In this document: in pieces, positions 1-12,854 of the stretch
How positions within the stretch are numbered: position 1 is the stretch's first letter
Layout of the letters: the number at the start of each line of letters is the position of its first letter
From: Propylenella binzhouense
Lineage (GTDB): Bacteria > Pseudomonadota > Alphaproteobacteria > Rhizobiales > Afifellaceae
Assembly: GCF_009866965.1 (NCBI RefSeq)
Contig: NZ_SPKJ01000028.1
Span: 1-44,211, forward strand
Direction: 5' to 3'
DNA: 44,211 nt
Notes under the pieces: model-generated
The model's input: the letters and a program-made list of their open reading frames with translations, nothing else
Told to the model about the DNA's origin: nothing
Database searches by the model: none
Translations under genes and position numbers: made by a program

Positions 1-407
1 TGCGCCTTGGCGCCGCCGGCCGGCTCCTGCCGTGCCGGACGCGGCACGGGCTCGATCCGGGCAGGTCCCGCCGGCCGTGCCGGCTCCCCCGCGGCTTTCG
101 CCGGCTGCGCCGTCGCGGCCGAAGCGCCGATGCCGGCCTCGATCACGATGTCGCTCGGACCGCCGATCATCAGGAGATGCTCGATCCTGTCGCGGCGCAC
201 GAGCACGAGGCGGCGGCGGTCGTCGACGGCGACGTGGTCCACCACCGCCAGGCGCGGACCCTGACCCGAGGCCCGCCGCGGCCGGCCGGCGAAGGTCTGC
301 CGCAGGAACAGCAAGACGAGACCCAGCAGGACGATGACGGCGAGCGCGGCGGCGACGGTCGCCACCGGCGACTCGATGCCGAAGGTTGCAGACAGCAGCT
401 CGCCCAT
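1..407 (-). CDS. fliO: FliO-like flagellar biosynthesis membrane protein (3' part beyond window)
   Basis: The gene starts with ATG at 407, preceded by a GGGAG ribosome binding site, and runs off the left edge, so the C-terminus is missing. The visible 135 residues are a short periplasmic start, one strong membrane helix (about residues 17-35, AALAVIVLLGLVLLFL), then a cytoplasmic stretch (PRLAVVDHVAVDDRRRLVLVRRDRIEHLLMIGG) and an Ala/Pro-rich tail. That layout and the 'RLVLVRRD..EHLLMIGGPSDIVIE' block are typical of FliO-like proteins, which help assemble the FliPQR export gate of the flagellar type III system. It is divergent from cckA. No other flagellar gene is in view, so the assignment rests on this segment alone. 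Confidence 0.6.
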   Translation of the reverse strand, partial: MGELLSATFGIESPVATVAAALAVIVLLGLVLLFLRQTFAGRPRRASGQGPRLAVVDHVAVDDRRRLVLVRRDRIEHLLMIGGPSDIVIEAGIGASAATAQPAKAAGEPARPAGPARIEPVPRPARQEPAGGAKA

Positions 408-610
408 TCCACTCTCCCTTTGCCCGCAAACGCGGCCGCGGCGGAAACGCTCCGGCAGGAATAGCCTTCGCGCCGGCCCGATTCAAATCGGCGAGCGGAA
501 GCGCATGCGTTTCGGCGTCCTGACGTTGAAATGCGGAGCATCGCGGTACAAGGTCGCGCGCGGCCTTCGGGCGCCGAATCGGTCGCCTGTCTGGCGCGGG
601 ATCACGGGCG
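408..610. other. Divergent intergenic region between fliO-like gene and cckA
   Basis: These 203 bp must hold promoters for both directions. I see the ribosome binding site of the fliO-like gene at its left edge but no convincing palindrome or coding sequence. Confidence 0.4.
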
Positions 611-3136
611 ATGATGAAAGACGAAACGGACGCAGTGAGCACGATGCGAAGCGCCCGTCCGGGCAATCCGATCGTCCTGCTTCTGCTCGCGCTTGCGCTC
701 GTCGTGGCGGCGGGTGCCTATGTCGTCCTGCCGCCGGCCGCGGCGAATCTCGTGGTGCTGGCGGCGCTCGGCCTGCTCGCCACGATGGGCGTCGTCGCCA
801 TCTTCGCCGCCGCGGCCGGCCTTCTTTCGTTCCGGAGCGGGGAGCCCGCCGCCGAGCGGCAGACCGCGAATGCGGAGGCCTTCCTCGACGCCCTCGGGGA
901 GGGTGCCGTGATCACCGGCGCCGACGGCCGGCCGATGCAGGCGAACCCGGCCTATCTCAAGCTTGCGGGGACCGAGGCGGCCGACGACCTCCCCACCGTC
1001 GAGCGGCTCTTTTCCGGCAATCCGGACGCTGCCGAGGCGATCTACCGCCTCTCGGGCGCCATGGACCAGGGACGGCGCGCGAGCGAGGAGGTGCGGATGC
1101 CGGGCGGCATCGGCGGGCGCTCGGCCACCGTGCGGTGGTACCGGATCAGGGTCAATCCGCTTGAGACCGGCAGCGCGCGTGCGGCCTGGCTCGTCGCCGA
1201 CATCACCCGCGAGCGGGAGCACCAGGAGAACATCTTCCGGGAGCTCCAGAACGCGATCGACTATCTGGACCATGCGCCGGCCGGGTTCTTCTCGCTCGAG
1301 CCGGACGGCCGCATCCGCTACATCAATGCGACGCTCGCCGAATGGCTCGGGATCGACCTCGCCGAGTTCGAGCCCGGGGCCCACCACATACGCAGCTTTC
1401 TGACCGTGGAGAGCCTGTCGATCCTGCAGGCGACCCATCCGGCGCGCGGGGGCTCGGGCGCGGAGACGCTCGACGTGGATCTCGTCCGCGCGAACGGGAC
1501 GCGGCTGCCGGTACGGCTCCTCCACCGGGTGCCGGTGGCGGCCGACGGAACCGTCGGCGCCTCGCGCACCCTCGTCCTCGACATGCGCCTGCGGGACGAC
1601 GCGGAGGCCGGCCGGATCGCGGAGATGCGCTTCGCGCGCTTCTTCAACAACACGCCGATGGCGATCGCCTCGGTGGATCGCCAGGGCCGCCTCGGCCTGA
1701 CCAATGCGCGCTTCGTGATGCTGTTCGGGCGGAACGGCACGGACGGCAAGCCGCGCCTGCCCGCCGACGTGGTCCAGCCCGGCGACCGCGCCTCGCTGAC
1801 GGCGGCGATCGACGCCGCGATGGCCGGCCAGAACGAGATCCCGCCCGTCGATGCGGCCTTCGCCGATTCGCCCGAGCGCAGCGCCCGCTTCTTCGTCAGC
1901 CCGATCGTGGAAGGCAATGACGGCGAGGAGGCGGCCGTCATCTACGCGCTTGAGACCACGGAGCAGCGCGCGCTCGAGGCGCAGTTCGCCCAGAGCCAGA
2001 AGATGCAGGCCGTCGGCCAGCTCGCCGGCGGCATCGCGCACGACTTCAACAACGTGCTGACCGCGATCATCGGCTTCTCGGACCTGCTCCTGACGAGCCA
2101 CCGGCCGACCGATCCGGCCTTCCAGGACATCATGAACATCAAGCAGAACGCGAACCGGGCCGCCGGCCTGGTGCGTCAGCTGCTTGCCTTCTCGCGCCGG
2201 CAGACGCTGCGGCCGCAGACGATCGAGCTCGCCGAGGTGCTGTCCGACATCTCCGTGCTTCTCGACCGGCTGCTCGGCGAGCGCATCGAGCTCAAGGTGG
2301 AGCACGGGCGCGACCTCTGGCCGATCCGGGCCGATCTCAACCAGCTCGAGCAGGTGATCGTGAACCTCGCCGTCAACGCCCGCGACGCGATGCCGGAAGG
2401 CGGGGCGCTGACGATCCGCACGCGGAACGTGCCGGAGGCCGAGACGGCCGGCTCCCGCGAGCAGGGCTTCCGGCCGGGCGACTACGTGATGATCGAGGTC
2501 GCGGATTCCGGCATCGGGATGAGCCCGGAGGTGATGGAGAAGATTTTCGAGCCCTTCTTCTCGACGAAGGAGGTCGGCAAGGGCACCGGTCTCGGCCTCT
2601 CCACCGTCTACGGCATCATCAAGCAGACGGGCGGCTACATCTATGTCGACAGCAAGCAGGGGGCGGGCACCACCTTCCGGATCCTGCTGCCGCGCTACCA
2701 GAAGCCGGCAGAGGCCGAGGAGAAGGCGAGCGGGCCCGCCGCGGCGGGGCCGGCGGACCTGACCGGCAATGCGCGCATCCTGCTCGTCGAGGACGAGGAG
2801 GCGGTGCGCGCCTTCGCCTCGCGGGCGCTCTCCGCGCGCGGCTACCAGATCTTCGAGGCCGCGTCCGGCAGCGAGGCGGTGGAAATCATGAGCGGCCTCG
2901 ACCAGCCGGTCGATCTCGTCATCAGCGACGTGGTGATGCCGGGAATGGACGGGCCGACGCTCCTCAACGAGCTCCGGAGGCGGCAGCCGGACGTGAAGAT
3001 GATCTTCGTGTCCGGCTATGCGGAGGAGGCGTTCGCGAAGCATCTGCCCGAAGGCGAGAGCTTCCAGTTCCTGCCGAAGCCGTTCTCGCTCAAGGAGCTC
3101 GCCACCGCGGTGAAGAAGAGCCTCACCGGCGGGTGA
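611..3136 (+). CDS. cckA: Cell-cycle hybrid histidine kinase CckA
   Basis: The 841-residue protein has two N-terminal membrane helices (about residues 20-42 and 48-70), PAS-type sensory regions (about 90-450), a HisKA dimerisation domain with phospho-accepting His477 in [17 protein letters not shown], an HATPase domain with NARDAMP, DSGIGM and [13 protein letters not shown] boxes, and a C-terminal receiver with phospho-acceptor Asp773 ([10 protein letters not shown]). This order and the H-box are those of alphaproteobacterial CckA. That enzyme phosphorylates ChpT and through it the master regulator CtrA, and it acts as a phosphatase when c-di-GMP is high. A neighbouring recA-alaS block is, from memory, common in this order. 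The length matches the family and nothing looks truncated. Confidence 0.93.
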   Translation: MMKDETDAVSTMRSARPGNPIVLLLLALALVVAAGAYVVLPPAAANLVVLAALGLLATMGVVAIFAAAAGLLSFRSGEPAAERQTANAEAFLDALGEGAVITGADGRPMQANPAYLKLAGTEAADDLPTVERLFSGNPDAAEAIYRLSGAMDQGRRASEEVRMPGGIGGRSATVRWYRIRVNPLETGSARAAWLVADITREREHQENIFRELQNAIDYLDHAPAGFFSLEPDGRIRYINATLAEWLGIDLAEFEPGAHHIRSFLTVESLSILQATHPARGGSGAETLDVDLVRANGTRLPVRLLHRVPVAADGTVGASRTLVLDMRLRDDAEAGRIAEMRFARFFNNTPMAIASVDRQGRLGLTNARFVMLFGRNGTDGKPRLPADVVQPGDRASLTAAIDAAMAGQNEIPPVDAAFADSPERSARFFVSPIVEGNDGEEAAVIYALETTEQRALEAQFAQSQKMQAVGQLAGGIAHDFNNVLTAIIGFSDLLLTSHRPTDPAFQDIMNIKQNANRAAGLVRQLLAFSRRQTLRPQTIELAEVLSDISVLLDRLLGERIELKVEHGRDLWPIRADLNQLEQVIVNLAVNARDAMPEGGALTIRTRNVPEAETAGSREQGFRPGDYVMIEVADSGIGMSPEVMEKIFEPFFSTKEVGKGTGLGLSTVYGIIKQTGGYIYVDSKQGAGTTFRILLPRYQKPAEAEEKASGPAAAGPADLTGNARILLVEDEEAVRAFASRALSARGYQIFEAASGSEAVEIMSGLDQPVDLVISDVVMPGMDGPTLLNELRRRQPDVKMIFVSGYAEEAFAKHLPEGESFQFLPKPFSLKELATAVKKSLTGG

Positions 3137-3152
3137 GGCCGGCGGGCGGACC

Positions 3153-3181
3153 TTTACGGATGGGAACAAACAGTGTACATA
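3153..3181 (+). promoter_or_regulatory. Predicted recA promoter
   Basis: A TTTACG -35 element (3153-3158) and TACATA -10 element (3176-3181) are separated by exactly 17 bp. The LexA-like box lies in the spacer and runs into the -10. This is prediction by eye. Confidence 0.45.
3164..3178. promoter_or_regulatory. LexA-like SOS box upstream of recA
   Basis: The sequence GAAC-AAACAGT-GTAC matches the alphaproteobacterial LexA direct-repeat consensus GAAC-N7-GAAC (GTTC-N7-GTTC on the other strand) with one mismatch in the second half. It sits about 60 bp upstream of recA and overlaps the predicted promoter, so LexA bound here would block RNA polymerase until DNA damage. Confidence 0.65.
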
Positions 3182-3237
3182 TTCTGCAGCGCAAGGTTTC
3201 CGGCAATCGGAAATGCCCTTGAACGGGAGTGGTCGGG

Positions 3238-4314
<1,077 letters not shown>

Positions 4315-4487
4315 CCGGGCCGCACGGCCGCACGGTTTCCATTGGGCGCGCGCTCCGGATCCGGCCGGGGCGCCGCGGCAGACCTGTGGCGGCCATGCGG
4401 CGGCTCAGGGGCGGTTTGCTGGACAGGCCAGACGCCTGCGCTTAAATGCGCAGCGCGGCCGGACGTCGCCGCAGTCAAGAGTGCTCA

Positions 4488-7151
<2,664 letters not shown>

Positions 7152-7172
7152 CGGGCCGCGCCGGGACCTCCG

Positions 7173-8924
7173 GTGGAAGCCGCCGTCGCAAACTCGGCCT
7201 GGATCGAGGACGGGCTCGCCTTCCTCTTCGCGGCCGGTATCATCGTCCCGTTCTTCCGGCGGTTCCGGGTCAGCGAGACGCTCGCCTTCCTGGTCGCGGG
7301 CATGGCCTTTGGCCCGCACGCGCTCGGCGGCCTCACCGGCGATCTACCGATCCTCTCCGTCCTGGTGATCCGGGATCCGGAGCGGATCAAGCCGTTCGCC
7401 GAGTTCGGCGTCGTGTTCCTCCTGTTCGTGCTCGGGCTCGAGCTCTCGCCGCGCCGGCTTTGGGAGCTCCGCCGCTACGTCTTCGGCCTCGGCTCGGCGC
7501 AGGTGCTCGGCGCCGCGGCGGCGACCGGCCTTACGGCCTTTCTGCTCGGCCTGCCCGCGGTCGCCGCGCTCGTCGTGGCGCTCGCGCTGTCGCTCTCCTC
7601 GACGGCGATCGTGATGCAGGTGCTCGTGGAAGAGCGCCGGCTCGCCACGGGCACCGGGCGCATCAGCCTCTCCGTCCTCCTGATGCAGGACCTCGCGGTC
7701 GTGCCGATTCTGGTGATCGTCGGCCTGCTCGGCTTCGGCGCGTCGGAGACGGCGGGCGGCGCGGCGGCGGCGCTCGCCTGGGCGGGCGCCAAGGCCGTGC
7801 TCGCGATCGGGATCATCGTCCTCGTCGGCCGGTTCGTGCTGCGGCCTCTCGTCGCCCAGGCGGCACGTTCTGGCAGCCGCGAGCTCATCATGGCGATGAC
7901 GATGCTCGCCGTGGTGGGCTTCGCGGTCGGAACGGAGGCGGCGGGCCTGTCGCTCGCGCTCGGCGCGTTCCTTGCCGGCGCGCTCCTCGCGGAGACCGAA
8001 TTCCAGCACCAGATCGAGGTCGACATCGATCCCTTCAAGGGCCTGCTGCTCGGCCTCTTCTTCATGAGCGTGGGGATGGGGGTCGATCTCCTCTATCTCT
8101 GGCAGCAGATCCACCTCCTTCTCCTCGCGCTCGCCGCGCTCCTCGCCATCAAGGCGCTGATCCTTTTCGCCGCCGCGCGGCTTTTCGGGATTGCGCCGGC
8201 GGTCGCGCTCGAGGTCGCGCTCCTCCTCGGCGGTGCCGGCGAGTTCGCCTTCGTGGTCGTGCGCGTGGCGCAGTCGAACGGCGCGGCCGGCGGCGAACTG
8301 GCCCAGTTTGTCACGATCCTCGTGTCGCTCTCGATGCTCGTCACGCCGCTTCTCGGCCGTCTCGGCCGGCTGCTCGCAACACGTCTCCAGCGGAGGCAGG
8401 ACGAGGCCGCCGCGGCGGGTCCGGACCTGTCGGGCACCTTGGACCATGTCGTCGTCGGCGGTTTCGGCCGGGTCGGCCAGATGATCGCCCGCATCCTGGA
8501 GCGGGAGGGCGTGCCCGTCGTGGCCATCGACACGAATGCGGAGCTCTGCGGCGAACACATGCGCGCGGGGCGGGCCGTCTTTCTCGGAGACGCGGCGCGG
8601 CCGGAAATGCTCGAGCGCACCGGTGCCGACAGGGCGCGTGCCTTCATCGTCACGGTCGATGCGCCGGCCGCGGCCGAGCGGATGGTACGGTCGATCCGGC
8701 GCCGGCGTCCGGATGCGCCGGTCTTCGCCCGGGCGCGCGACCAAGAGCATGCGCGCGCGCTCGCCGATCTCGGCGCGATCGTGATCCCGGAGGCGCTGGA
8801 AGGAAGCCTGCAGCTCGCCGGCCGCGTGCTCGAGGGCCTGGGCGTTCCGGATGACGAGGTGCTGAGGCGGCTCGACGAGGAGCGCAGCCGGCAGGCCGCG
8901 CTCCTGGAGCCGGAAACCGTGTGA
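7173..8924 (+). CDS. Kef/CPA2-type monovalent cation:proton antiporter with NAD-binding domain
   Basis: The 583-residue protein starts with GTG. It has about 12 hydrophobic helices (residues 5-400) of the Na+/H+ exchanger fold, with CPA2 hallmarks (LAFLVAGMAFGPHALGG, FAEFGVVFLLFVLGLEL, ALSLSSTAIVMQVL, LLMQDLAVVPIL). A cytoplasmic TrkA-N domain follows (about 425-545) with the nucleotide-binding motif GGFGRVGQ. Relatives KefB and KefC release K+ in exchange for H+ under electrophile stress and are gated through this domain by glutathione adducts. The cation and gating ligand cannot be read from the sequence. The gene is 21 bp downstream of alaS and may be co-transcribed with it. Confidence 0.85.
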   Translation: MEAAVANSAWIEDGLAFLFAAGIIVPFFRRFRVSETLAFLVAGMAFGPHALGGLTGDLPILSVLVIRDPERIKPFAEFGVVFLLFVLGLELSPRRLWELRRYVFGLGSAQVLGAAAATGLTAFLLGLPAVAALVVALALSLSSTAIVMQVLVEERRLATGTGRISLSVLLMQDLAVVPILVIVGLLGFGASETAGGAAAALAWAGAKAVLAIGIIVLVGRFVLRPLVAQAARSGSRELIMAMTMLAVVGFAVGTEAAGLSLALGAFLAGALLAETEFQHQIEVDIDPFKGLLLGLFFMSVGMGVDLLYLWQQIHLLLLALAALLAIKALILFAAARLFGIAPAVALEVALLLGGAGEFAFVVVRVAQSNGAAGGELAQFVTILVSLSMLVTPLLGRLGRLLATRLQRRQDEAAAAGPDLSGTLDHVVVGGFGRVGQMIARILEREGVPVVAIDTNAELCGEHMRAGRAVFLGDAARPEMLERTGADRARAFIVTVDAPAAAERMVRSIRRRRPDAPVFARARDQEHARALADLGAIVIPEALEGSLQLAGRVLEGLGVPDDEVLRRLDEERSRQAALLEPETV

Positions 8925-8932
8925 TCGGAAGG

Positions 8933-8965
8933 TCCGGGACGCGGGCGGTCGGTCCGCGTCCCGGA
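8933..8965. terminator. Strong hairpin between convergent antiporter and icd genes
   Basis: A perfect 12-bp inverted repeat (arms 8933-8944 and 8954-8965, TCCGGGACGCGG and its complement) has a 9-nt loop. It fills the 46-bp gap between two convergent genes, so it probably stops transcription from both sides, although neither side has a T-run. Confidence 0.6.
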
Positions 8966-8970
8966 ATCGG

Positions 8971-10182
8971 TCAGGCCATCGCCTTCTGGAGGTTCTCGTC
9001 GATCCTGTCGAGGAAGCCGGTGGTGGAGAGCCATTGCTGGTCGGGGCCGACGAGGACGGCGAGGTCCTTCGTCATCGCGCCCGATTCGATCGTGTCCACC
9101 GTCACCTTCTCGAGCGTCTCGGCGAAGCGCTTCAGCTCGGCATTGTCGTCGAGCTTGGCGCGATGGGCGAGCCCGCGGGTCCAGGCGAAGATCGAGGCGG
9201 TCGAGTTCGTCGACGTCTCCTTGCCCTGCTGGTGCAGGCGGTAATGGCGGGTGACCGTGCCGTGCGCGGCCTCGGCCTCGACGGTCTTGCCGTCCGGCGT
9301 CATCAGGACCGAGGTCATCAAGCCGAGCGAGCCGAAGCCCTGGGCGACCGTGTCGGACTGGACGTCGCCGTCATAGTTCTTGCACGCCCAGACATAGCCG
9401 CCCGACCATTTCAGCGCCGCCGCCACCATGTCGTCGATGAGCCGGTGCTCGTAGGTGAGGCCGGCCTTCTCGAACTCCGACTTGAACTCGCTGTCGTAGA
9501 CCTCCTGGAAGATGTCCTTGAAGCGGCCGTCATAGACCTTGAGGATCGTGTTCTTCGTGGAGAGGTAGACCGGATAGCCGCGCATCAGGCCGTAATTCAT
9601 CGAGGCGCGGGCGAAGTCGCGGATCGAATCCTCGAGGTTGTACATCGAAAGCGCGACGCCCGGTCCGGGGAACTTGAACACCTCGTGCTCGATCACCTTG
9701 CCGTCCTCGCCCTCGAACCGGACCGTCAGGCGGCCCTTGCCGGGAATGAGCATGTCGGTGGCGCGGTACTGGTCGCCATAGGCGTGGCGGCCGATGATGA
9801 TCGGCTTCGTCCAGCCCGGCACGAGGCGCGGCACGTTCCGGCAGATGATCGGCTCGCGGAAGATGACGCCGCCCAGGATGTTGCGGATGGTGCCGTTCGG
9901 CGAACGGTACATCTTCTTGAGGCCGAATTCCTTCACCCGGCCCTCGTCGGGCGTGATCGTGGCGCACTTCACGCCGACGCCGTGCTTGCGGATCGCCTCG
10001 GCGGCGTCGATCGTGATCTGGTCGTCGGTCTCGTCCCGCTTCTCGATGCTGAGATCGTAGTAGAGGAGATCGATGTCGAGATAAGGGTGGATCAGCTTGT
10101 CCTTGATCGCCTGCCAGATGATCCGGGTCATCTCGTCGCCGTCGAGCTCGACCACCGGGTTCGCGACTTTGATCTTCGCCAT
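8971..10182 (-). CDS. icd: NADP-dependent isocitrate dehydrogenase
   Basis: The enzyme converts isocitrate to 2-oxoglutarate and CO2 with reduction of NADP+ in the citric acid cycle. The 403 residues are of the homodimeric, eukaryote-like class ([67 protein letters not shown]), the form usual in alphaproteobacteria. A TTG codon directly upstream could extend it by one residue, but MAKIKV is the familiar start. It is divergent from trmJ with 208 bp between, and a promoter and palindrome are visible there. Confidence 0.97.
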   Translation of the reverse strand: MAKIKVANPVVELDGDEMTRIIWQAIKDKLIHPYLDIDLLYYDLSIEKRDETDDQITIDAAEAIRKHGVGVKCATITPDEGRVKEFGLKKMYRSPNGTIRNILGGVIFREPIICRNVPRLVPGWTKPIIIGRHAYGDQYRATDMLIPGKGRLTVRFEGEDGKVIEHEVFKFPGPGVALSMYNLEDSIRDFARASMNYGLMRGYPVYLSTKNTILKVYDGRFKDIFQEVYDSEFKSEFEKAGLTYEHRLIDDMVAAALKWSGGYVWACKNYDGDVQSDTVAQGFGSLGLMTSVLMTPDGKTVEAEAAHGTVTRHYRLHQQGKETSTNSTASIFAWTRGLAHRAKLDDNAELKRFAETLEKVTVDTIESGAMTKDLAVLVGPDQQWLSTTGFLDRIDENLQKAMA

Positions 10183-10246
10183 CAATCAGCCTTTCACGAA
10201 AGCGGGTGCCGGCACCGCGCGCGGGAGGGGAAGGGAACGTCGCGCC

Positions 10247-10275
10247 CCTATAGCAAAGCGCCCCGATGCCGCCAA
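10247..10275 (-). promoter_or_regulatory. Predicted icd promoter
   Basis: On the minus strand, TTGGCG (10270-10275) and TATAGG (10247-10252) are separated by 17 bp, about 65 bp upstream of the icd start codon. Confidence 0.5.
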
Positions 10276-10276
10276 C

Positions 10277-10290
10277 CGCTGTATACAGCG
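10277..10290. promoter_or_regulatory. 14-bp perfect palindrome next to the icd promoter
   Basis: CGCTGTATACAGCG is its own reverse complement and ends one base from the predicted icd -35 element. The TGTATACA core is of the kind bound by GntR-family dimers. The cognate regulator is not known, and it could equally act on the divergent trmJ. Confidence 0.45.
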
Positions 10291-10390
10291 TCCGCATGCC
10301 GGCTGGACAGAAGCGGGCGATCGGGGGAAGAGAGCGGCCGCGCGGCCGGTTCATGCTCGAAGGGCCGCGGGTGAGGAGCGGCCGGTCGAC

Positions 10391-11179
10391 GTGCAGCAGA
10401 AGCCTTCGAACGAGGCCGGGCCGGGCCCGGCGATCATCCTGGTCGAGGCCCAGCTCGGCGAGAATATCGGGGCGGCGGCGCGCGCCATGGCCAATTTCGG
10501 CCTTGCCGATCTCCGTCTCGTCGCGCCCCGGGACGGCTGGCCGAACGAGAAGGCGCGCGCGGCGGCGAGCCGGGCCGATCACGTCATCGACGCGGCGAAG
10601 CTGTTCGCCACGACCGAGGAGGCGGTCGCGGATCTCGCTTACGTCTACGCGACGACGGCCCGCAACCGCGGCCTGCCCAAGCCGGTGGTCGGTCCCCGTG
10701 CGGCGGCTGCGGCGCTGCGCGGCCGGTCGTCGGCAGGGCAGGCGACGGGCATCCTGTTCGGGCGCGAGCGCTGGGGCCTCACCAACGAGGAGATCGCGCT
10801 CGCGGATGCGATCGTGACCTTCCCGGTCGACCCGGCCTTCGCCTCCCTCAACATCGCCCAGGCGGTGCTGCTGATGAGCTACGAATGGATGAGCGCCGGC
10901 CTCGACGGACGGATCACCGCCCGCGCGCCGGTCGCGGCGTTCGATGCCACGCCCGCGCCCAAGGCGCAGCTCATCGGGCTGATGGAGCATCTCGAGGCGG
11001 CGCTCGACGAGGCCGGCTATTTCCGGACCGCGGACAAGCGGCCGACCATGGTTGCGAACCTCCGCGCGATCCTGCAGCGGGCAGGCTTCACGGAACCGGA
11101 GATCAAGGTGCTGAGGGGCGTCGTCGCGGCCCTCGAACGCCGGCACGAGAAGCGACGGCGCGCGGACGAGAATGACTGA
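10391..11179 (+). CDS. trmJ: tRNA (cytidine/uridine-2'-O-)-methyltransferase TrmJ
   Basis: A SPOUT-class methyltransferase that uses S-adenosylmethionine to methylate the 2'-OH of nucleotide 32 in the tRNA anticodon loop. The 262 residues show the N-terminal IILVEAQLGENIGAAARAMANFGL block, the central GILFGRERWGLTNEEI cofactor segment and SLNIAQAVLLMSYEW, which form the trefoil knot, followed by a C-terminal helical extension. The start is the in-frame GTG at 10391 with AGGAG about 14 nt upstream, a long spacing, so the start is uncertain. The end overlaps murI by 8 nt. Confidence 0.88.
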   Translation: MQQKPSNEAGPGPAIILVEAQLGENIGAAARAMANFGLADLRLVAPRDGWPNEKARAAASRADHVIDAAKLFATTEEAVADLAYVYATTARNRGLPKPVVGPRAAAAALRGRSSAGQATGILFGRERWGLTNEEIALADAIVTFPVDPAFASLNIAQAVLLMSYEWMSAGLDGRITARAPVAAFDATPAPKAQLIGLMEHLEAALDEAGYFRTADKRPTMVANLRAILQRAGFTEPEIKVLRGVVAALERRHEKRRRADEND

Positions 11180-11987
11180 GGCGAAGCCGGTCATCGTCTT
11201 CGATTCCGGGGTCGGCGGGCTTTCCGTCCACCGCGCGATCCGCGAGCGGCTGCCGGACCTCCCGGTGCTCTACGTGGCCGACGACGCCGCCTTTCCCTAT
11301 GGCGACTGGGAGGAGGGCGCCCTGGTCGACCATGTGGTCGCGCTCATGGCGGATCTCGTCGCGGCCCACGATCCGGCGGCCGTGGTGATCGCCTGCAACA
11401 CGGCGTCGACCCTCGTGCTGCCGCCGCTGCGCGCACGCTTCGATATCCCCTTCGTCGGCACGGTGCCGGCGGTGAAGCCCGCCGCCGAACGCACCCGGAC
11501 CGGGGTGATCGCGGTGCTCGCGACGCCCGGGACGATGCGGCGCGACTATACGCGCGAGCTCATCAGGACCTATGCCAAGGACTGCCACGTGCGCCTCGTC
11601 GGCGCCCCCGATCTCGCCGCGATCGCGGAAGCGCACATGCGCGGCGAGCCGGTCGACGAAGCGGCCGTGCGGGCCCAGATCGAGCCCTGCTTCATCGAGG
11701 TCGACGGCGCCCGGACCGACATCGTGGTGCTCGGATGCACGCACTACCCGTTCCTGCGGACGATCTTCGAGCGCGTGGCGCCGTGGCCGGTCACCTGGAT
11801 CGATCCGGCCGCGGCCATCGCGCGCCGGCTGGAGGCCGTCCTCGGTGCCGGCCGCGAGGGCGGGACCGCGCCTTCCTTCGCCGTCTTCACCAGCGGGCGC
11901 CGGCCGCCGCCGCGCCTGGAGCGCGTCCTCGCGAGGCTCGGGCTCCCGGTGGGGAATTTGACAGGGGCGGCGAGAACCCCTAAGTGA
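11172..11987 (+). CDS. murI: Glutamate racemase
   Basis: The enzyme makes D-glutamate for peptidoglycan by cofactor-independent racemisation with two cysteines. The 271-residue protein has FDSGVGGLSV near the N-terminus, DDAAFPYG, the first catalytic Cys75 in ACNTAS and the second Cys189 in GCTHYP, as expected. The ATG lies within the end of trmJ, so the two are translationally coupled. Nothing unusual is seen. Confidence 0.95.
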   Translation: MTEAKPVIVFDSGVGGLSVHRAIRERLPDLPVLYVADDAAFPYGDWEEGALVDHVVALMADLVAAHDPAAVVIACNTASTLVLPPLRARFDIPFVGTVPAVKPAAERTRTGVIAVLATPGTMRRDYTRELIRTYAKDCHVRLVGAPDLAAIAEAHMRGEPVDEAAVRAQIEPCFIEVDGARTDIVVLGCTHYPFLRTIFERVAPWPVTWIDPAAAIARRLEAVLGAGREGGTAPSFAVFTSGRRPPPRLERVLARLGLPVGNLTGAARTPK

Positions 11988-12044
11988 GCCCGGTCGCGCC
12001 TTGAGCGCAGACGCACCCGTGGGATTTTTGCCTGTTTGCGGGCA

Positions 12045-12060
12045 CCGCCTTCCGAGGCGG
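12045..12060 (+). other. Short GC hairpin after murI
   Basis: CCGCCT and AGGCGG flank a TCCG tetraloop 58 nt after the murI stop. There is no T-run after it, so it may be a transcript-end structure or part of the rpsD leader. Confidence 0.3.
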
Positions 12061-12113
12061 CGGCGAGCTCTCGCCGGTTCCCTGTCGGCCGCAGCCGCGG
12101 CAGAGGATGGGCG

Positions 12114-12134
12114 CGTTTCGACACGCACGAAACG
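12114..12134 (+). promoter_or_regulatory. Hairpin just 5' of the rpsD ribosome binding site
   Basis: CGTTTCG (12114-12120) and CGAAACG (12128-12134) form a 7-bp stem with a 7-nt loop. It ends 2 nt before the AAGGAAG ribosome binding site of rpsD. In other bacteria S4 represses its own operon by binding leader RNA. Whether this hairpin does so is inference. Confidence 0.4.
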
Positions 12135-12146
12135 GTAAGGAAGAGA

Positions 12147-12764
12147 ATGAGCAAGCGCAGTTCGGCGAAGTACAAGCTCGATCGCCGCATGGGCCAGAAT
12201 GTCTGGGGCCGCCCGAAGAGCCCCGTCAACAAGCGCGAATACGGTCCCGGCCAGCATGGCCAGCGCCGCAAGCAGAAGCTCTCCGACTTCGGCACGCAGC
12301 TGCGCGCCAAGCAGAAGCTGAAGGGCTATTACGCGAACATCTCCGAGAAGCAGTTCCGCAAGGTCTACGACGAGGCGTCGCGGATGAAGGGCGACACGTC
12401 GGAGAACCTGATCGGCCTGCTCGAATCGCGCCTCGACGCGATCGTCTACCGCGCGAAGTTCGTGCCGACGCCGTTTGCCGCGCGCCAGTTCGTCAATCAC
12501 GGCCATGTCCGCGTCAACGGCCGCAAGGTCAACATTCCGAGCTATCGCTGCAAGGTCGGCGACGTGGTCGAGGTGCGCCAGCGCTCGAAGCAGCTCACCA
12601 TGGTGCTCGAGGCGGTCGACCTCGCGGAGCGCGACGTTCCGGACTATATCGAGACGGATCATTCCAAGATGACCGCCCGCTATGCCCGCGTGCCGGCGTT
12701 CAGCGACGTCCCCTATCCCGTCCTGATGGAGCCGAACCTGGTCGTCGAGTTCTACTCGCGCTGA
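12147..12764 (+). CDS. rpsD: Small ribosomal subunit protein S4
   Basis: S4 binds 16S rRNA early in 30S assembly and contributes to decoding fidelity. The 205-residue sequence ([68 protein letters not shown]) is the standard alphaproteobacterial form. It has the S4 RNA-binding domain at about 94-155 ([27 protein letters not shown]). AAGGAAG provides a strong ribosome binding site. It stands alone, with its own leader hairpin and an intrinsic terminator, rather than in a ribosomal protein operon. Confidence 0.99.
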   Translation: MSKRSSAKYKLDRRMGQNVWGRPKSPVNKREYGPGQHGQRRKQKLSDFGTQLRAKQKLKGYYANISEKQFRKVYDEASRMKGDTSENLIGLLESRLDAIVYRAKFVPTPFAARQFVNHGHVRVNGRKVNIPSYRCKVGDVVEVRQRSKQLTMVLEAVDLAERDVPDYIETDHSKMTARYARVPAFSDVPYPVLMEPNLVVEFYSR

Positions 12765-12787
12765 TCGGGCCTCCGGCCAATCGATCG

Positions 12788-12811
12788 AGGCCGCCCCCGG
12801 GCGGCCTTTTT
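12788..12811 (+). terminator. Intrinsic terminator of rpsD
   Basis: GGCCGC/GCGGCC arms (12789-12794, 12801-12806) are followed by TTTTT, 24 nt after the rpsD stop. Confidence 0.85.
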
Positions 12812-12854
12812 CGTTGGCCTTGGCGCGGTCGGACGGTTCTGTCATAGCGGTCCG

